From Acetobacter sp. (GTDB taxonomy: Bacteria; Pseudomonadota; Alphaproteobacteria; Acetobacterales; Acetobacteraceae): 64,000 nt of DNA. The position numbers were made by a program, and so were the translations under genes. Below are positions 16,663 to 26,056 of the stretch, piece after piece. Positions within the stretch are counted from its first letter, which is position 1. The number at the start of each line of letters is the position of its first letter. The stretch covers positions 1 to 64,000 of the forward strand of contig NZ_JAKVME010000001.1 of NCBI RefSeq assembly GCF_022483985.1, given 5' to 3'. The notes under the pieces are model-generated. The model was not told where the DNA came from. It did no database searches and saw only the letters and a list, made by a program, of their open reading frames with translations.

Positions 16663-17015
16663 TGTCCCGTTCACGCCTCCATTCCGTCGCCCGTTCTGCT
16701 CGCTGCCTGCCCGATAGTCGTGTGATCGGCACTGCGATGCTGCTGTGGCTCTGCTTCGGGTCATCGGCCTGGGCATCGGGGGCCGGCATGCCATGGGAAG
16801 AGCCGCTCAATCAGATTCTGGAATCCGTGCAGGGGCCGGTCGCGAAGATCGTCTCGGTGATCATCATCACCGTGACCGGCCTAACTCTGGCCTTCGGAGA
16901 AACTTCCGGCGGCTTTCGTCGCCTGATCCAGATCGTCTTCGGCCTGTCCATCGCGTTTGCGGCGTCCAGCTTCTTCCTGTCGTTCTTCTCCTTCTCTGGC
17001 GGAGCACTGATCTGA
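16659..17015 (+). CDS. trbC: TrbC pilin precursor (VirB2-like)
   Basis: This 118-residue protein has a long signal region (IGTAMLLWLCFGSSAWASGAG) and two hydrophobic helices (IVSVIIITVTGLTLAFG and LIQIVFGLSIAFAASSFFLSFF). This is the VirB2/TrbC pilin layout. In the IncP system the pro-pilin is trimmed and cyclised by TraF, encoded here at 4494. The ATG overlaps trbB by four bases, and its stop overlaps the trbD start (TGATG). Confidence 0.88.
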   Translation: MMSRSRLHSVARSARCLPDSRVIGTAMLLWLCFGSSAWASGAGMPWEEPLNQILESVQGPVAKIVSVIIITVTGLTLAFGETSGGFRRLIQIVFGLSIAFAASSFFLSFFSFSGGALI

Positions 17016-17293
17016 TGGCCGCCGGATACGACGATGACGCGGTGCCGGGTTTTCATGTCCCTGTGCATCGCTCGCTGACCGACCCGATCCTGCTGGGTGG
17101 GGCGCCTCGCGCGGTCGCCATTGCCAACGGCACGCTGGCGACCGCGATCGCTCTTGGGCTGCGCCTGTGGCTGATCGGCGCAGGATTCTGGATCGTGGGG
17201 CACACGCTTGCCGTCTGGGGTGCCAGGCGCGATCCGTTCTTCATCGAGGTCGGGCGGCGGCATCTCCGCTACCCCGCCTGGCTTCGGGCATAG
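17015..17293 (+). CDS. trbD: TrbD (VirB3-like) mating-pore protein
   Basis: This protein of about 92 residues (MAAGYDDDAVPGFHVPVHRS) has the VirB3-like PVHRSLTDPILLGGAPR segment followed by one or two membrane helices (ATAIALGLRLWLIGAGFWIVGH). VirB3/TrbD proteins anchor the VirB4/TrbE ATPase at the inner membrane, and trbE is the next gene. The start overlaps the trbC stop as TGATG, so the two are coupled. Confidence 0.88.
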   Translation: MAAGYDDDAVPGFHVPVHRSLTDPILLGGAPRAVAIANGTLATAIALGLRLWLIGAGFWIVGHTLAVWGARRDPFFIEVGRRHLRYPAWLRA

Positions 17294-17304
17294 GGAGATC
17301 GGCC

Positions 17305-19761
17305 ATGATGTCCCTCGGCGAATATCGTAATCGTTCCGCCCTTCTATCAGATTTTCTCCCATGGGCCGCTCTGGTTGAGAAGGGTGTGGTCCTGAACAAG
17401 GACGGTTCTTTTCAGCGTACTGCCAGAATACGTGGTCCTGATCTGGATAGTGCCACGCCAGCGGAACTGGTCGGTGTGACCGGGCGGTTAAATAATGCCC
17501 TGCGGCGTCTGGGTTCGGGTTGGGCCGTGTTCGTGGAGGCACAGCGTGTGCCGGCCACGATCTACCCGGAAAGCAATTTCCCGGACGCCGCCAGTCAGAT
17601 GGTCGATCTCGAACGGCGGGAGCAGTTCGAGGATGAGGGGGCACATTTTGAGAGCCGGTATTTCCTCACCCTGGTCTGGCTACCGCCTGCTGAATCATCT
17701 GACCGGGCAGCGCGCTTTCTTTATGAGGGCCGGGAGCGCGACGGTCCCGACCCGCATGGGATGCTTCATGCCTTTGTCGATCGCAGCGATCGTCTGCTGG
17801 CTCTGCTCGACGGGTTCATGCCCGAAGCAGCATGGCTTGATGACGGAGAAACCCTGACCTATCTGCATTCCACGATCTCGACGCGGAACCAGCGCGTGCG
17901 GGTGCCGGAAATCCCGATGCATCTCGACGCGCTACTGGTGGACCAGCCGCTGTCGGGTGGTCTGGAACCGAAGCTGGGCGACGCTTTCCTCAAAACCCTG
18001 ACCATCACCGGTTTTCCGTCACGGACGTTCCCCGGAATCCTCGACGACCTGAACCGACTCGCCATGCCCTATCGCTGGTCCACCCGCGCCATCCTGCTCG
18101 ACAAGACCGACGCCACCAAGGTTCTGACGAAGATCCGGCGTCAGTGGTTCGCAAAGCGCAAGAGCATTGCAGCCATTGTCCGCGAAGTGATGACCAACGA
18201 GGCGTCGGTGCTGGTGGACAGTGACGCCGCCAACAAGGCGGCGGATGCCGATCTGGCCTTACAGTCCCTCGGGGCCGACGATGTCGGACAGGCATACATC
18301 ACAGCAACCATCACGGTCTGGGACGGCTTTGCCTCGATTGCTGCCGAGAAGCTGCGTCTGGTCGAGAAGATCATTCAGGGCCGCGACTTCACCTGCATGA
18401 CGGAAAGCCTGAACGCTGTAGAGGCGTGGCTGGGATCTCTGCCAGGTCATGTCTACGCGAATGTGCGGCAGCCGCCGGTCTCCACATTGAACCTCGCGCA
18501 TATGATTCCCTTGTCGGCGGTTTGGGCTGGCCCCGAGATGGATGGGCATTTCAAGGCCGCACCGCTGTTCTATGGCAAAACGGCAGGGGCTACGCCCTTC
18601 CGGTTTTCCCTGCATGTCGGCGATGTGGGTCACACCCTGATCGCGGGACCGACGGGGGCGGGCAAATCCGTGCTGTTGGCTTTGATGGCCTTGCAGTTTC
18701 GCCGGTATATGGGGGCACAGATTTTTGCTTTCGATTTCGGCGGATCCATGCGTGCGGCTGCGCTTGGTATGGGCGGAGACTGGCATGATCTTGGCGGTGG
18801 TGTGACGGATGACGACGCCTCGGGTGTGGACGGTTTTCCCGGTGTTTCACTCCAGCCACTGGCGTGGATCGATGATCCAGACGAGCGCAAATGGGCCAGC
18901 GAATGGCTGGGGCAGATCCTTGCCGGCGAAGGGGTAACGTTAACGCCAGACGTCAAGGCGTATCTCTGGTCAGCGCTGAATTCCCTGGCGTCATCGCCGG
19001 TTCAGGAGCGAACCCTGTCCGGTCTGGTGGCACTGCTCCAGTCCAATGCTCTGAAGCAGGCGCTGGCCCCCTACTGTCTGGGTGGTCCCTATGGTCGCCT
19101 GCTGGATGCGGATGCCGAACGGCTGGGTGATGCCGATGTGGTGGTGTTCGAGACCGAGGGGCTGATTGGCTCCGGCGCGGCATCATCCGTTCTGTCCTAT
19201 CTGTTCCATCGCATCGAAGGACGGCTGGATGGCCGCCCGACCCTGCTGGTCATTGATGAGGGCTGGCTCGTTCTGGATGACGGCGATTTCGCCGGCCAGT
19301 TGCGCGAGTGGCTGAAAACGCTGCGTAAGAAAAATGCGTCGGTGATTTTCGCTACCCAATCCCTGTCGGATATCGCCAACTCACCTATTGCGCCTGCGGT
19401 GGTGGAAAGCTGCCCGACGCGGGTCTTCCTGCCCAACGAGCGGGCCATCGAGCCGCAGATCATGGTCATCTATCGCGATTTCGGTCTGAATGACCGCCAG
19501 ATCGCCATCATCGCGCGGGCAGCGTCAAAGCGGGAGTATTACTGCCAGACCCAGCGCGGCAACCGGCTGTTCGAACTCGGCCTCGGTCCCGTCGCTCTAG
19601 CCCTGTGCGCCGCATCCGGGAAGGATGATCACAGGCTGATCGACATGGTAATGGCGGAACACGGCCGCGACGGTTTTCTCCCCGCGTGGTTTGAGGCGCG
19701 TGGCGTGTCATGGGCGGCGGATTTTTTGCGTGAAGATCTCCGGTCGGAGGGCGTGCCATGA
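17305..19761 (+). CDS. trbE: TrbE (VirB4-like) transfer ATPase
   Basis: This ATPase of about 818 residues begins MMSLGEYRNRSALLSDFLPW. The CagE/VirB4 N-terminal domain covers roughly residues 80-400. Walker A is in LIAGPTGAGKSVLLALMALQF near residue 447 and Walker B in TLLVIDEGWLVL near residue 645, followed by VIFATQSLSDI. It energises pilus assembly and substrate transport. It begins 11 bp after trbD and overlaps trbJ by four bases. Confidence 0.93.
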   Translation: MMSLGEYRNRSALLSDFLPWAALVEKGVVLNKDGSFQRTARIRGPDLDSATPAELVGVTGRLNNALRRLGSGWAVFVEAQRVPATIYPESNFPDAASQMVDLERREQFEDEGAHFESRYFLTLVWLPPAESSDRAARFLYEGRERDGPDPHGMLHAFVDRSDRLLALLDGFMPEAAWLDDGETLTYLHSTISTRNQRVRVPEIPMHLDALLVDQPLSGGLEPKLGDAFLKTLTITGFPSRTFPGILDDLNRLAMPYRWSTRAILLDKTDATKVLTKIRRQWFAKRKSIAAIVREVMTNEASVLVDSDAANKAADADLALQSLGADDVGQAYITATITVWDGFASIAAEKLRLVEKIIQGRDFTCMTESLNAVEAWLGSLPGHVYANVRQPPVSTLNLAHMIPLSAVWAGPEMDGHFKAAPLFYGKTAGATPFRFSLHVGDVGHTLIAGPTGAGKSVLLALMALQFRRYMGAQIFAFDFGGSMRAAALGMGGDWHDLGGGVTDDDASGVDGFPGVSLQPLAWIDDPDERKWASEWLGQILAGEGVTLTPDVKAYLWSALNSLASSPVQERTLSGLVALLQSNALKQALAPYCLGGPYGRLLDADAERLGDADVVVFETEGLIGSGAASSVLSYLFHRIEGRLDGRPTLLVIDEGWLVLDDGDFAGQLREWLKTLRKKNASVIFATQSLSDIANSPIAPAVVESCPTRVFLPNERAIEPQIMVIYRDFGLNDRQIAIIARAASKREYYCQTQRGNRLFELGLGPVALALCAASGKDDHRLIDMVMAEHGRDGFLPAWFEARGVSWAADFLREDLRSEGVP

Positions 19762-20561
19762 CGGAAAAAACTTTCCGGCCTTGGACTGAATTTTTCGGTC
19801 GCGCTCACGAAAAACATTTCCGCCGAGGTATCCTTCTCACTTCTGCACTGCTGGCGGGCGGCGGGACGTTCTCTCCCTTGCGTCCGGCGCACGCGCAATG
19901 GGCCGTGTATGACGGGGCGAACCATGTCGAGAACGTGCTGATCGCAGCTCGTACGCTCCAGCAGATCGACAACCAGATCACCTCTCTCGCCAATCAGGCG
20001 CAGATGCTGGTCAATCAGGGGCGGAACCTCGCAAGCCTGCCACTCTCGACATTGTCGACGCTGCAATCAACGATTTACCACACGACGGCTCTGCTCGCGC
20101 AGGCGCAGAATATTGCCTACAGCGTCCAGTCCGTTGAGCAGCAGTATCAGCAGGCATACATATCTGTGTCCTCGGGCATGTCCGACAGCGCTCTGTTCAG
20201 TCAAGCGCAGACCCGCTGGCAGAATTCCGTGGGCGGGTTCGAAGATGCCCTGAAACTTCAGGCGCGCGTGGTGGGCAACATCCCCAGCGACAGTTCGGCC
20301 ATGAGCCAGCTTGTGTCCTCCAGCCAGACCTCCACGGGCGCGTTGCAGGCCGCGCAGGCCGGAAACCAGCTTCTGGCTCTGCAATCCCGTCAGTTATCCG
20401 ACATTCAGGCTGAACTCGCGGCGAATGGTCGGGCAACGGCGCTGCAACAGGCGCGCGAGGCCGCTACGGAAGCGGAGAGCGAAGCGCAGTATCAGCATTT
20501 CTCCCAGCATGACGCCTACGTGCCCGGCACGGTGTCGATGTTCGGCAGCAGCGGGAACTGA
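19758..20561 (+). CDS. trbJ: TrbJ (VirB5-like) transfer protein
   Basis: This 267-residue secreted protein has a signal peptide cleaved after PAHAQ and a helical, Gln- and Ala-rich mature part (ENVLIAARTLQQIDNQI, SLANQAQMLVNQGRNLAS). A helical C-terminal region (LQQAREAATEAESEAQYQHF) follows. This matches TrbJ/VirB5, the minor pilus-tip component. It sits between trbE and trbL as in other trb operons. There is no obvious trbK entry-exclusion gene between trbJ and trbL, where the IncP operon has one. Confidence 0.87.
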   Translation: MTEKTFRPWTEFFGRAHEKHFRRGILLTSALLAGGGTFSPLRPAHAQWAVYDGANHVENVLIAARTLQQIDNQITSLANQAQMLVNQGRNLASLPLSTLSTLQSTIYHTTALLAQAQNIAYSVQSVEQQYQQAYISVSSGMSDSALFSQAQTRWQNSVGGFEDALKLQARVVGNIPSDSSAMSQLVSSSQTSTGALQAAQAGNQLLALQSRQLSDIQAELAANGRATALQQAREAATEAESEAQYQHFSQHDAYVPGTVSMFGSSGN

Positions 20562-20566
20562 CCGCC

Positions 20567-22021
20567 ATGGCCACCAATGATGTCGGGGTGATCGACACCT
20601 TTTTGAACACCTTCACCACCACGATCGATACCGGGTTCGGTCTGGTGAAAGGAAACCTCATCTCACTGGCCGGATCTCTGTCCGTGCTGGATATCGCCCT
20701 GGCCGGGCTGTTCTGGGCCTGGGCGGCGGACGAGGACATCATCCAGCGTCTGGTGAAGAAGACGCTCTATATCGGCTTCTTCGCCTTCGTGATCAACAAT
20801 TTCGACCATCTGTCAAAGCTGGTGTTTGACAGTTTTGCCCGGCTTGGTCTGAGGGCAGGCGGAGGCACGCTGGCGCTTGCGGATTTTCTCCGTCCTGGCC
20901 GCCTCGCGTCCACCGGTTTTGATGCCGCCCGCCCCTTGTTGGACTCTGCTCACACTCTGCTCGGCCCGGTCGCCTTCTTTACGAATTTCATTCAGATCTT
21001 CGTGCTCTGTCTGTCCTGGCTGATCGTGCTCGCGGCGTTCTTTATTCTGGCCGTGCAGCTTTTTGTCGCCCTGATCGAATTCAAGCTGACCACGTTGGCA
21101 GGCTTCGTGCTGATCCCCTTCGCCCTGTTCAATCGCACCGCCTTTCTGGCGGAGAAGGTGCTGGGGAATGTCGTGTCCTCGGGCGTGAAGATCATGGTGC
21201 TGGCGGTGATCTCCGCCATCGCATCAGTTCTGTTCGGACAATTTGCAACATCCTATGGCAGCGATGTTCCCACGATCGGTCAATCCGTATCGGTGGTGCT
21301 GGCCTCTCTTGCAATTGTTGGCCTGTCGATTTTTGGGGGCAGCATTGCCAACGGGCTGATTTCAGGCGCCCCCCAGCTTGGGGCAGGGGCCGCTGTCGGC
21401 ACTGGCATGGCGGTTGGTGCCATGGGGGCTGCGGCGGTGGCTGGTGTTGGAGCTGTCGCCTCGGGTGGTGCTGCGGCTGTAGGTGCGACCGCCGCCGCCG
21501 CCCGAGGAGGAGCCGCGATCGCAGGTGCTGCTACGTCAGCCTATTCGGCCGGAGCGGCTGGCGCATCTGGTGGCGCGGGCAGTATGGCCGCCGGGATCGG
21601 AGGCATGGGCCGGGCTGTCGGCGGGAATATCGCGAATGCCGCCAAAGGGGCGGCATCGCGTGCAGGCTCATCTCTCAAGGAAAGTTACGCCGCCGGCAGC
21701 CAATGGGCCGCACAGGGCATGGGGGGCGGGCAGGGTGGTGAAACCGGTGGTTCTGACGGAGGTGGCCCCACGCCATCCGGGGACAATCCCTCTGGTGGAG
21801 GAGGTTCTCCAGCCGGTGGTGGTCCGTCCGGAGATGGCGATGGTGGTGGAGATGGCGGGGCTGGCTCGGGTCGCACCGCCGGTGAGCCGCCGCGATGGAC
21901 GCGCACCATGAAGCGTCGCAACGCCGCCACCCATGCCGCAGAGGCGGCCCATGTCATCCGCGCTGCCGATGGCGGAGGCGGAGGCGGATCGGCGTCCATT
22001 GATCTGTCAGAAAAGGAATAA
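20567..22021 (+). CDS. trbL: TrbL (VirB6-like) inner-membrane channel protein
   Basis: This 484-residue polytopic membrane protein begins MATNDVGVIDTFLNTFTTTID. Hydrophobic segments include LDIALAGLFWAWAA, LIVLAAFFILAVQLFVALI, LAGFVLIPFALFNR and VVLASLAIVGLSIFG. The C-terminal third is Gly/Ala-rich and then Gly/Ser/Pro-rich, and probably flexible. VirB6-type proteins form part of the inner-membrane DNA path. It starts 5 bp after trbJ and is followed closely by trbF. Confidence 0.9.
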   Translation: MATNDVGVIDTFLNTFTTTIDTGFGLVKGNLISLAGSLSVLDIALAGLFWAWAADEDIIQRLVKKTLYIGFFAFVINNFDHLSKLVFDSFARLGLRAGGGTLALADFLRPGRLASTGFDAARPLLDSAHTLLGPVAFFTNFIQIFVLCLSWLIVLAAFFILAVQLFVALIEFKLTTLAGFVLIPFALFNRTAFLAEKVLGNVVSSGVKIMVLAVISAIASVLFGQFATSYGSDVPTIGQSVSVVLASLAIVGLSIFGGSIANGLISGAPQLGAGAAVGTGMAVGAMGAAAVAGVGAVASGGAAAVGATAAAARGGAAIAGAATSAYSAGAAGASGGAGSMAAGIGGMGRAVGGNIANAAKGAASRAGSSLKESYAAGSQWAAQGMGGGQGGETGGSDGGGPTPSGDNPSGGGGSPAGGGPSGDGDGGGDGGAGSGRTAGEPPRWTRTMKRRNAATHAAEAAHVIRAADGGGGGGSASIDLSEKE

Positions 22022-22026
22022 GGACA

Positions 22027-22710
22027 ATGTTCCGTCGCTCCACCACACGCTACGGGGCAACCCCCGAGCCGGTCACACCTTACCAGAAAGCGGCGCAGAT
22101 CTGGGATGACCGGATCGGGTCCGCCCGTGTCCAGGCGCGGAACTGGCGACTGATGGCGTTCGGGTCGCTGTTCCTGTCCGCCGGACTTGGTGCGGGGCTG
22201 GTCTGGCAGTCCGCGCGCGGCACTGTCACGCCGTGGGTCGTGCAGGTCGATCATCTGGGCGAGGCGCAGGTCGTGGCCCCCGCGACAGCGTCCTATAGGC
22301 CCACCGATCCACAGATCGCCTGGTATCTGGCTCGCTTCATTGAGGATATCCGTAGTCTGTCCTCCGATCCCGTGGTGGTGCGGCAGAACTGGCTGCGTGC
22401 GTATGATTTCACCACAACGTCAGGTGCCGTCGCACTGAATGACTATGCGCGCCTGAATGACCCTTTTGCCCGTGTCGGGCATGAGCAGGTTGAACTGGAT
22501 GTCTCATCGGTTATTCGTGCGTCGCCTACGAGTTTCAGGGTCGCGTGGGTCGAGCGGCATTATCGCGATGGGGCTTTCGTTGGCACAGAGCGATGGACCG
22601 CCATTGTTGTGATCAGGCTCAACACGCCGCGTGACGCCGACCACCTCCGAAAAAATCCTCTGGGGATTTACGTCTCCGCCATCAACTGGTCGAAGGAGCT
22701 GGGCCAATGA
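22027..22710 (+). CDS. trbF: TrbF (VirB8-like) transfer protein
   Basis: This 227-residue protein has a cytoplasmic N-terminus (RYGATPEPVTPYQKAAQIWDDR) and one membrane helix (LMAFGSLFLSAGLGAGLVW). A VirB8-type periplasmic domain follows, containing QIAWYLARFIEDIRSLSSDPVVVRQNW and a C-terminal NPLGIYVSAINWSKELG. VirB8 homologues nucleate the mating-pore core in the inner membrane. AAGGA lies before the ATG, and the stop overlaps trbG. Confidence 0.9.
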   Translation: MFRRSTTRYGATPEPVTPYQKAAQIWDDRIGSARVQARNWRLMAFGSLFLSAGLGAGLVWQSARGTVTPWVVQVDHLGEAQVVAPATASYRPTDPQIAWYLARFIEDIRSLSSDPVVVRQNWLRAYDFTTTSGAVALNDYARLNDPFARVGHEQVELDVSSVIRASPTSFRVAWVERHYRDGAFVGTERWTAIVVIRLNTPRDADHLRKNPLGIYVSAINWSKELGQ

Positions 22711-23708
22711 TCCGTCGTGCTCTTCGTTTTCTGCCACTGCTGATTTTGCCTCTGGCGGGATGCGCGCAGCAGTATCATCCACCCGCTATCCGCTATGATG
22801 ATGCCGTGCAGGCGACACGTCTGCCGGATCCGCCGAAGCCGGTTCAGGTGGTTGAAGTCCCGAAACCGCTTCCCTTGCCCGGGCAACTCAAGCCGCTGCC
22901 GCCACGACGCGCCGCCCATTTGGCCCCCGAAGTCGCCGATCCGACCGCGCGCGTGACGCAGGCCAATCTGGCGGCGCGCATTCAGCCCACGCGAGCCGGG
23001 TTCATTAACGCGGTGCAGGTCTATCCTTATAGTCCGGGAGCGCTTTATCAGGTTTACACCTCGCCGGGCGAAATCACCGACATCATGCTCCAGCAGGGCG
23101 AAAGGTTGGTCGGCACGGGGCCGGTTGCCGCCGGGGATACGGTGCGCTGGATCATCGGCGATACCGAGAGCGGGACAGGGGCGACCAAACGCATCCATAT
23201 TCTGGTGAAGCCAACACGGCCGGATCTCACCACCAATCTGATCGTCAATACCGACCGACGGACCTACCTTGCCGAATTGAGGTCAACGCCAGCTACCTAT
23301 ATGGCATCGGTCTCCTGGAACTATCCCGAAGACGATCTGATTGCTTTGCATCGGCAGGATAGCGCTGCCGATGAAGCTGCGTCGGTGGATGCGGGGCTGG
23401 ATCTGAACGCCCTGAATTTCCGTTATGCCATCCAGCCGGTCAAAGGCGGCACGCCGCCCTGGCTTCCCAGCCGGGCCTTCGATGATGGGCATAAGGTCTA
23501 TATTGCTTTCCCATCGGGGATCGGGCAGGGCGAGCTACCGCCACTGTTCGTGCTGGCGGCCGATGGCGGACCGGAACTGGTCAATTACCGGGTGCGCCAG
23601 AACTGGATGATCGTGGATCGTCTGTTCGCCGCCGCTGAACTGCGGCTGGGCGACAAACAGTCTGAACAGCGCGTGCGGATTGTCCGTACCGATGGACGGC
23701 GCTCATGA
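22707..23708 (+). CDS. trbG: TrbG (VirB9-like) outer-membrane-complex protein
   Basis: This 333-residue protein has a lipoprotein-type signal (FLPLLILPLAGC), unlike many TrbG proteins, so it may be lipid-anchored. The VirB9/CagX domain contains AVQVYPYSPGALYQVYTSPGEITDIMLQ, a TKRIHILVKPTRPDLTTNLIV segment and the C-terminal HKVYIAFPSG, YRVRQNWMIVDRLF. VirB9 proteins build the outer-membrane core with VirB10. It overlaps trbF and trbI by four bases each. Confidence 0.9.
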   Translation: MIRRALRFLPLLILPLAGCAQQYHPPAIRYDDAVQATRLPDPPKPVQVVEVPKPLPLPGQLKPLPPRRAAHLAPEVADPTARVTQANLAARIQPTRAGFINAVQVYPYSPGALYQVYTSPGEITDIMLQQGERLVGTGPVAAGDTVRWIIGDTESGTGATKRIHILVKPTRPDLTTNLIVNTDRRTYLAELRSTPATYMASVSWNYPEDDLIALHRQDSAADEAASVDAGLDLNALNFRYAIQPVKGGTPPWLPSRAFDDGHKVYIAFPSGIGQGELPPLFVLAADGGPELVNYRVRQNWMIVDRLFAAAELRLGDKQSEQRVRIVRTDGRRS

Positions 23709-24913
23709 CGGGCGAACAGGACGCGGACCGTGATGCAGGACGGGAAGAGGGAATGGACGGCCGGCGCCCTGCGGTTCCGTCATCCACATCAGACCTCCGT
23801 CTGCGGGCGGAACGGCCAAAGGTCGTCCGGTTATCGCGCTATGTCGTCTGGGGGCTGGCCGGCACCGCGATGATCGGAATAGGTCTGGCGCTCGGTTATG
23901 CGCTCCAGAATTCCGGTCGTCAGGGGGCACCGTCAGTCGTTCAGGAGTCTGATGCGCGTCCCTCGGCCGACGGGCTGGATGCCTTGCCGAAGGATTATAC
24001 CGGCGTGCCGAAGCTGGGACCGCCCTTGCCTGGTGATCTGGGCAAACCGATCCTGAAAGCGCAGCAGGAAGGACGCGCTGGTCCTGTCTCCGGCATGGGC
24101 GACCATCGCGCCGAACAGGAAGTCGCGGCTGCCATAGCCAGCAAGCTGTTCGTGCAGACACGTGATGGCGGGCGACAGGACAATGAACTCCCCATCGCTG
24201 CACCGGCAACCGGGGGTAACGTCACAGCTGCACAATCTGGCGCGAATGACCGTCAGGCTGCCAACCGTGCCTTTCTGGCGGGAGAGCCCGACCGTGTCAC
24301 GGTCAGCCCCGATCGTCTGACGCCACAGGCTTCGCCCTACGTGATTCAGGCTGGGACAGTGATTGCGGGCGCGCTGAACACCAAAGTCAGTTCCGACCTG
24401 CCGGGCCAGCTCATTGGGCATGTGACGCAGAATGTCTATGACAGTCCGACCGGCCGTTATCTTCTAGTTCCCCAGGGCAGCACGCTGTTCGGGAGCTACA
24501 ACAGCAGCATCTCGTTCGGTCAGCAGCGCACGCAGGTCATCTGGACCCGACTTATCCGGCCCGATGGTGAAAGCATCGTGTTCGACAGGATGCCTGGCGC
24601 GGATGCGATCGGCCAGACCGGCCTGAAGGATCTGGTGGACCAGCACTGGGGCCAACTCTTCAAGGCCGCTCTGGTCACGACCCTGCTTAGCGTCGGTTCC
24701 GAAGCCGGCACATCATGGGGCGAGAACAACCTGTTTCAGGCGATCCGCAGCGGGGCCAGCAACGGATTTTCCATGGTGGGGAACCGTCTGATCGACCGCA
24801 GCATGGACGTGCAGCCCACGCTGACTGACCGGCCTGGGCTTCCGTTCACCCTGATCGTCAATCGCGATCTTGTCCTCAAACCCTGGCATCAGCAGGAAGG
24901 AGCATCCCCATGA
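23705..24913 (+). CDS. trbI: TrbI (VirB10-like) transfer protein
   Basis: This 402-residue protein has a charged N-terminus, a membrane helix near residues 40-58 (YVVWGLAGTAMIGIGLALGY), a proline-containing linker, and the VirB10/TrbI C-terminal domain (VIQAGTVIAGALNTKVSSDLPG, GRYLLVPQGSTLFGSYN, PGLPFTLIVNRDLVL). VirB10 proteins span the envelope and sense ATP-driven changes. An N-terminal fragment of a second trbI survives at 51109-51324. It overlaps the DUF2274 gene by four bases. Confidence 0.92.
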   Translation: MTGEQDADRDAGREEGMDGRRPAVPSSTSDLRLRAERPKVVRLSRYVVWGLAGTAMIGIGLALGYALQNSGRQGAPSVVQESDARPSADGLDALPKDYTGVPKLGPPLPGDLGKPILKAQQEGRAGPVSGMGDHRAEQEVAAAIASKLFVQTRDGGRQDNELPIAAPATGGNVTAAQSGANDRQAANRAFLAGEPDRVTVSPDRLTPQASPYVIQAGTVIAGALNTKVSSDLPGQLIGHVTQNVYDSPTGRYLLVPQGSTLFGSYNSSISFGQQRTQVIWTRLIRPDGESIVFDRMPGADAIGQTGLKDLVDQHWGQLFKAALVTTLLSVGSEAGTSWGENNLFQAIRSGASNGFSMVGNRLIDRSMDVQPTLTDRPGLPFTLIVNRDLVLKPWHQQEGASP

Positions 24914-25182
24914 CCAAACTCCGTATCAGTGCCATCCCCGACAGTCGGCCCGTGAAGCTGACGATCGAATTGACGGCGGAAATCCATCGGGATCTGCTGC
25001 TCTATGTCGAACTGGTCTCGGGCACTGCCGGCGAGCCTGCAGACACCGTAACTGACGCGGCCAGACTGGTGCCGCTTATGGTTGGACGTTTCATGGAGAC
25101 GGATCGGGCGTTCCAGAAACAGCGCCATTCACGGGTGGCTCGGACGAAGTCGGCGGGATCAGGTCCGGGTAACGCTCTCTGA
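24910..25182 (+). CDS. DUF2274 domain-containing protein
   Basis: This 90-residue protein (MTKLRISAIPDSRPVKLTIELTAEIHRDLLLY, then PADTVTDAARLVPLMVGRFMETDRAFQK) matches DUF2274, a small family that closes trb operons in alphaproteobacterial ICEs. Its architecture resembles an RHH-like DNA-binding protein, but the function is unknown. It overlaps trbI at its start. Its last 92 bases overlap the convergent LysR gene on the other strand, so neither 3' end has its own terminator. Confidence 0.85.
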   Translation: MTKLRISAIPDSRPVKLTIELTAEIHRDLLLYVELVSGTAGEPADTVTDAARLVPLMVGRFMETDRAFQKQRHSRVARTKSAGSGPGNAL

Positions 25183-26056
25183 GCAGGGAGAGGAAGGAGG
25201 CGAGGGGGCGGCTTGGATTGCTTCGCAACCAGCAGGCAGCGAAGCGCAACTCGCTCGGTGCGTTTTCGAAGCGTAGCTCCCGGTAGACGATCCCCGGCAA
25301 CGTCTCGCCTGTGCTGCTTTCACAATCGATCATGATCCCTCGGTCCTCACTGACAAAAGGCCGCAGAGACGCCAACGGGATATCATGCTCGATCAGGGTG
25401 GGATGATGACTGCCGCGGCCCAGACATGCGCGAATGATCCGTGTCAGTTCCTGACCTGGATCCAGACTGCTGACCAGAAACCGCTCCTTTTTCAGCATCA
25501 TCCATTCGAGCACCGCTTCGCCAGCAAGAGGGTGTTTCGCGGGTAAGACGGCAATGCATCGCTCTGGCCACAGCGGAAGAGACCCTTCCGGCCAGTTCAA
25601 TTCGCCAGCCGTCACGATGGCAATGTCAAGATGACCCCGTTCAACGGCCGCAAGAAGCTCACGGCGGGTACCACCGACCAGCCGCCACTGGAGGTCCGGG
25701 TAACGACTGCGGAATTCAGTCAGGGTGGCGCGCAGATTGCCGGTCGAAACTGAGGTATAAAATCCAATAGCAATGCGCTCACCTCTCTTATGGCGGTTGG
25801 AGCGCGCATGGGCAGTCAGACTCTCCATGTCCTGTAGGATACGTCGTGCGGCCTGCATGAAAGTGGTGCCATCGTCTGTGGGGTGAACGCCGTCTCGCCT
25901 CCTTGTAAACAGGGAATAGCCGACATGGTTCTCAAGCGCCTCAATATGCCTGACAACCGTCATCTGCCGCACGCCAAGTTTCAGGGCGGCTTTTCTGATG
26001 CTCCCTTGCTCAAGGGCCGCGATTGCATAGCGCAGGTGCCGGGTTTCTATCGTCAT
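25091..26056 (-). CDS. LysR family transcriptional regulator
   Basis: This 321-residue regulator has an N-terminal winged HTH (LRYAIAALEQGSIRKAALKLGVRQMTVVRHIEALENHVGYSLF) and a substrate-binding domain (ERIAIGFYTSVSTGNLRATLTEFRSRYPDL, GHLDIAIVTAGE). It converges on the trb operon, with its 3' end overlapping DUF2274. LysR genes at exactly this position are recurrent in related ICEs, so it may regulate transfer, but the ligand and targets are unknown. The HTH contains VRQMTVVRHI where SQPALSRQI-type residues are usual. Confidence 0.9.
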   Translation of the reverse strand: MTIETRHLRYAIAALEQGSIRKAALKLGVRQMTVVRHIEALENHVGYSLFTRRRDGVHPTDDGTTFMQAARRILQDMESLTAHARSNRHKRGERIAIGFYTSVSTGNLRATLTEFRSRYPDLQWRLVGGTRRELLAAVERGHLDIAIVTAGELNWPEGSLPLWPERCIAVLPAKHPLAGEAVLEWMMLKKERFLVSSLDPGQELTRIIRACLGRGSHHPTLIEHDIPLASLRPFVSEDRGIMIDCESSTGETLPGIVYRELRFENAPSELRFAACWLRSNPSRPLASFLSLLRERYPDLIPPTSSEPPVNGAVSGTPDPSP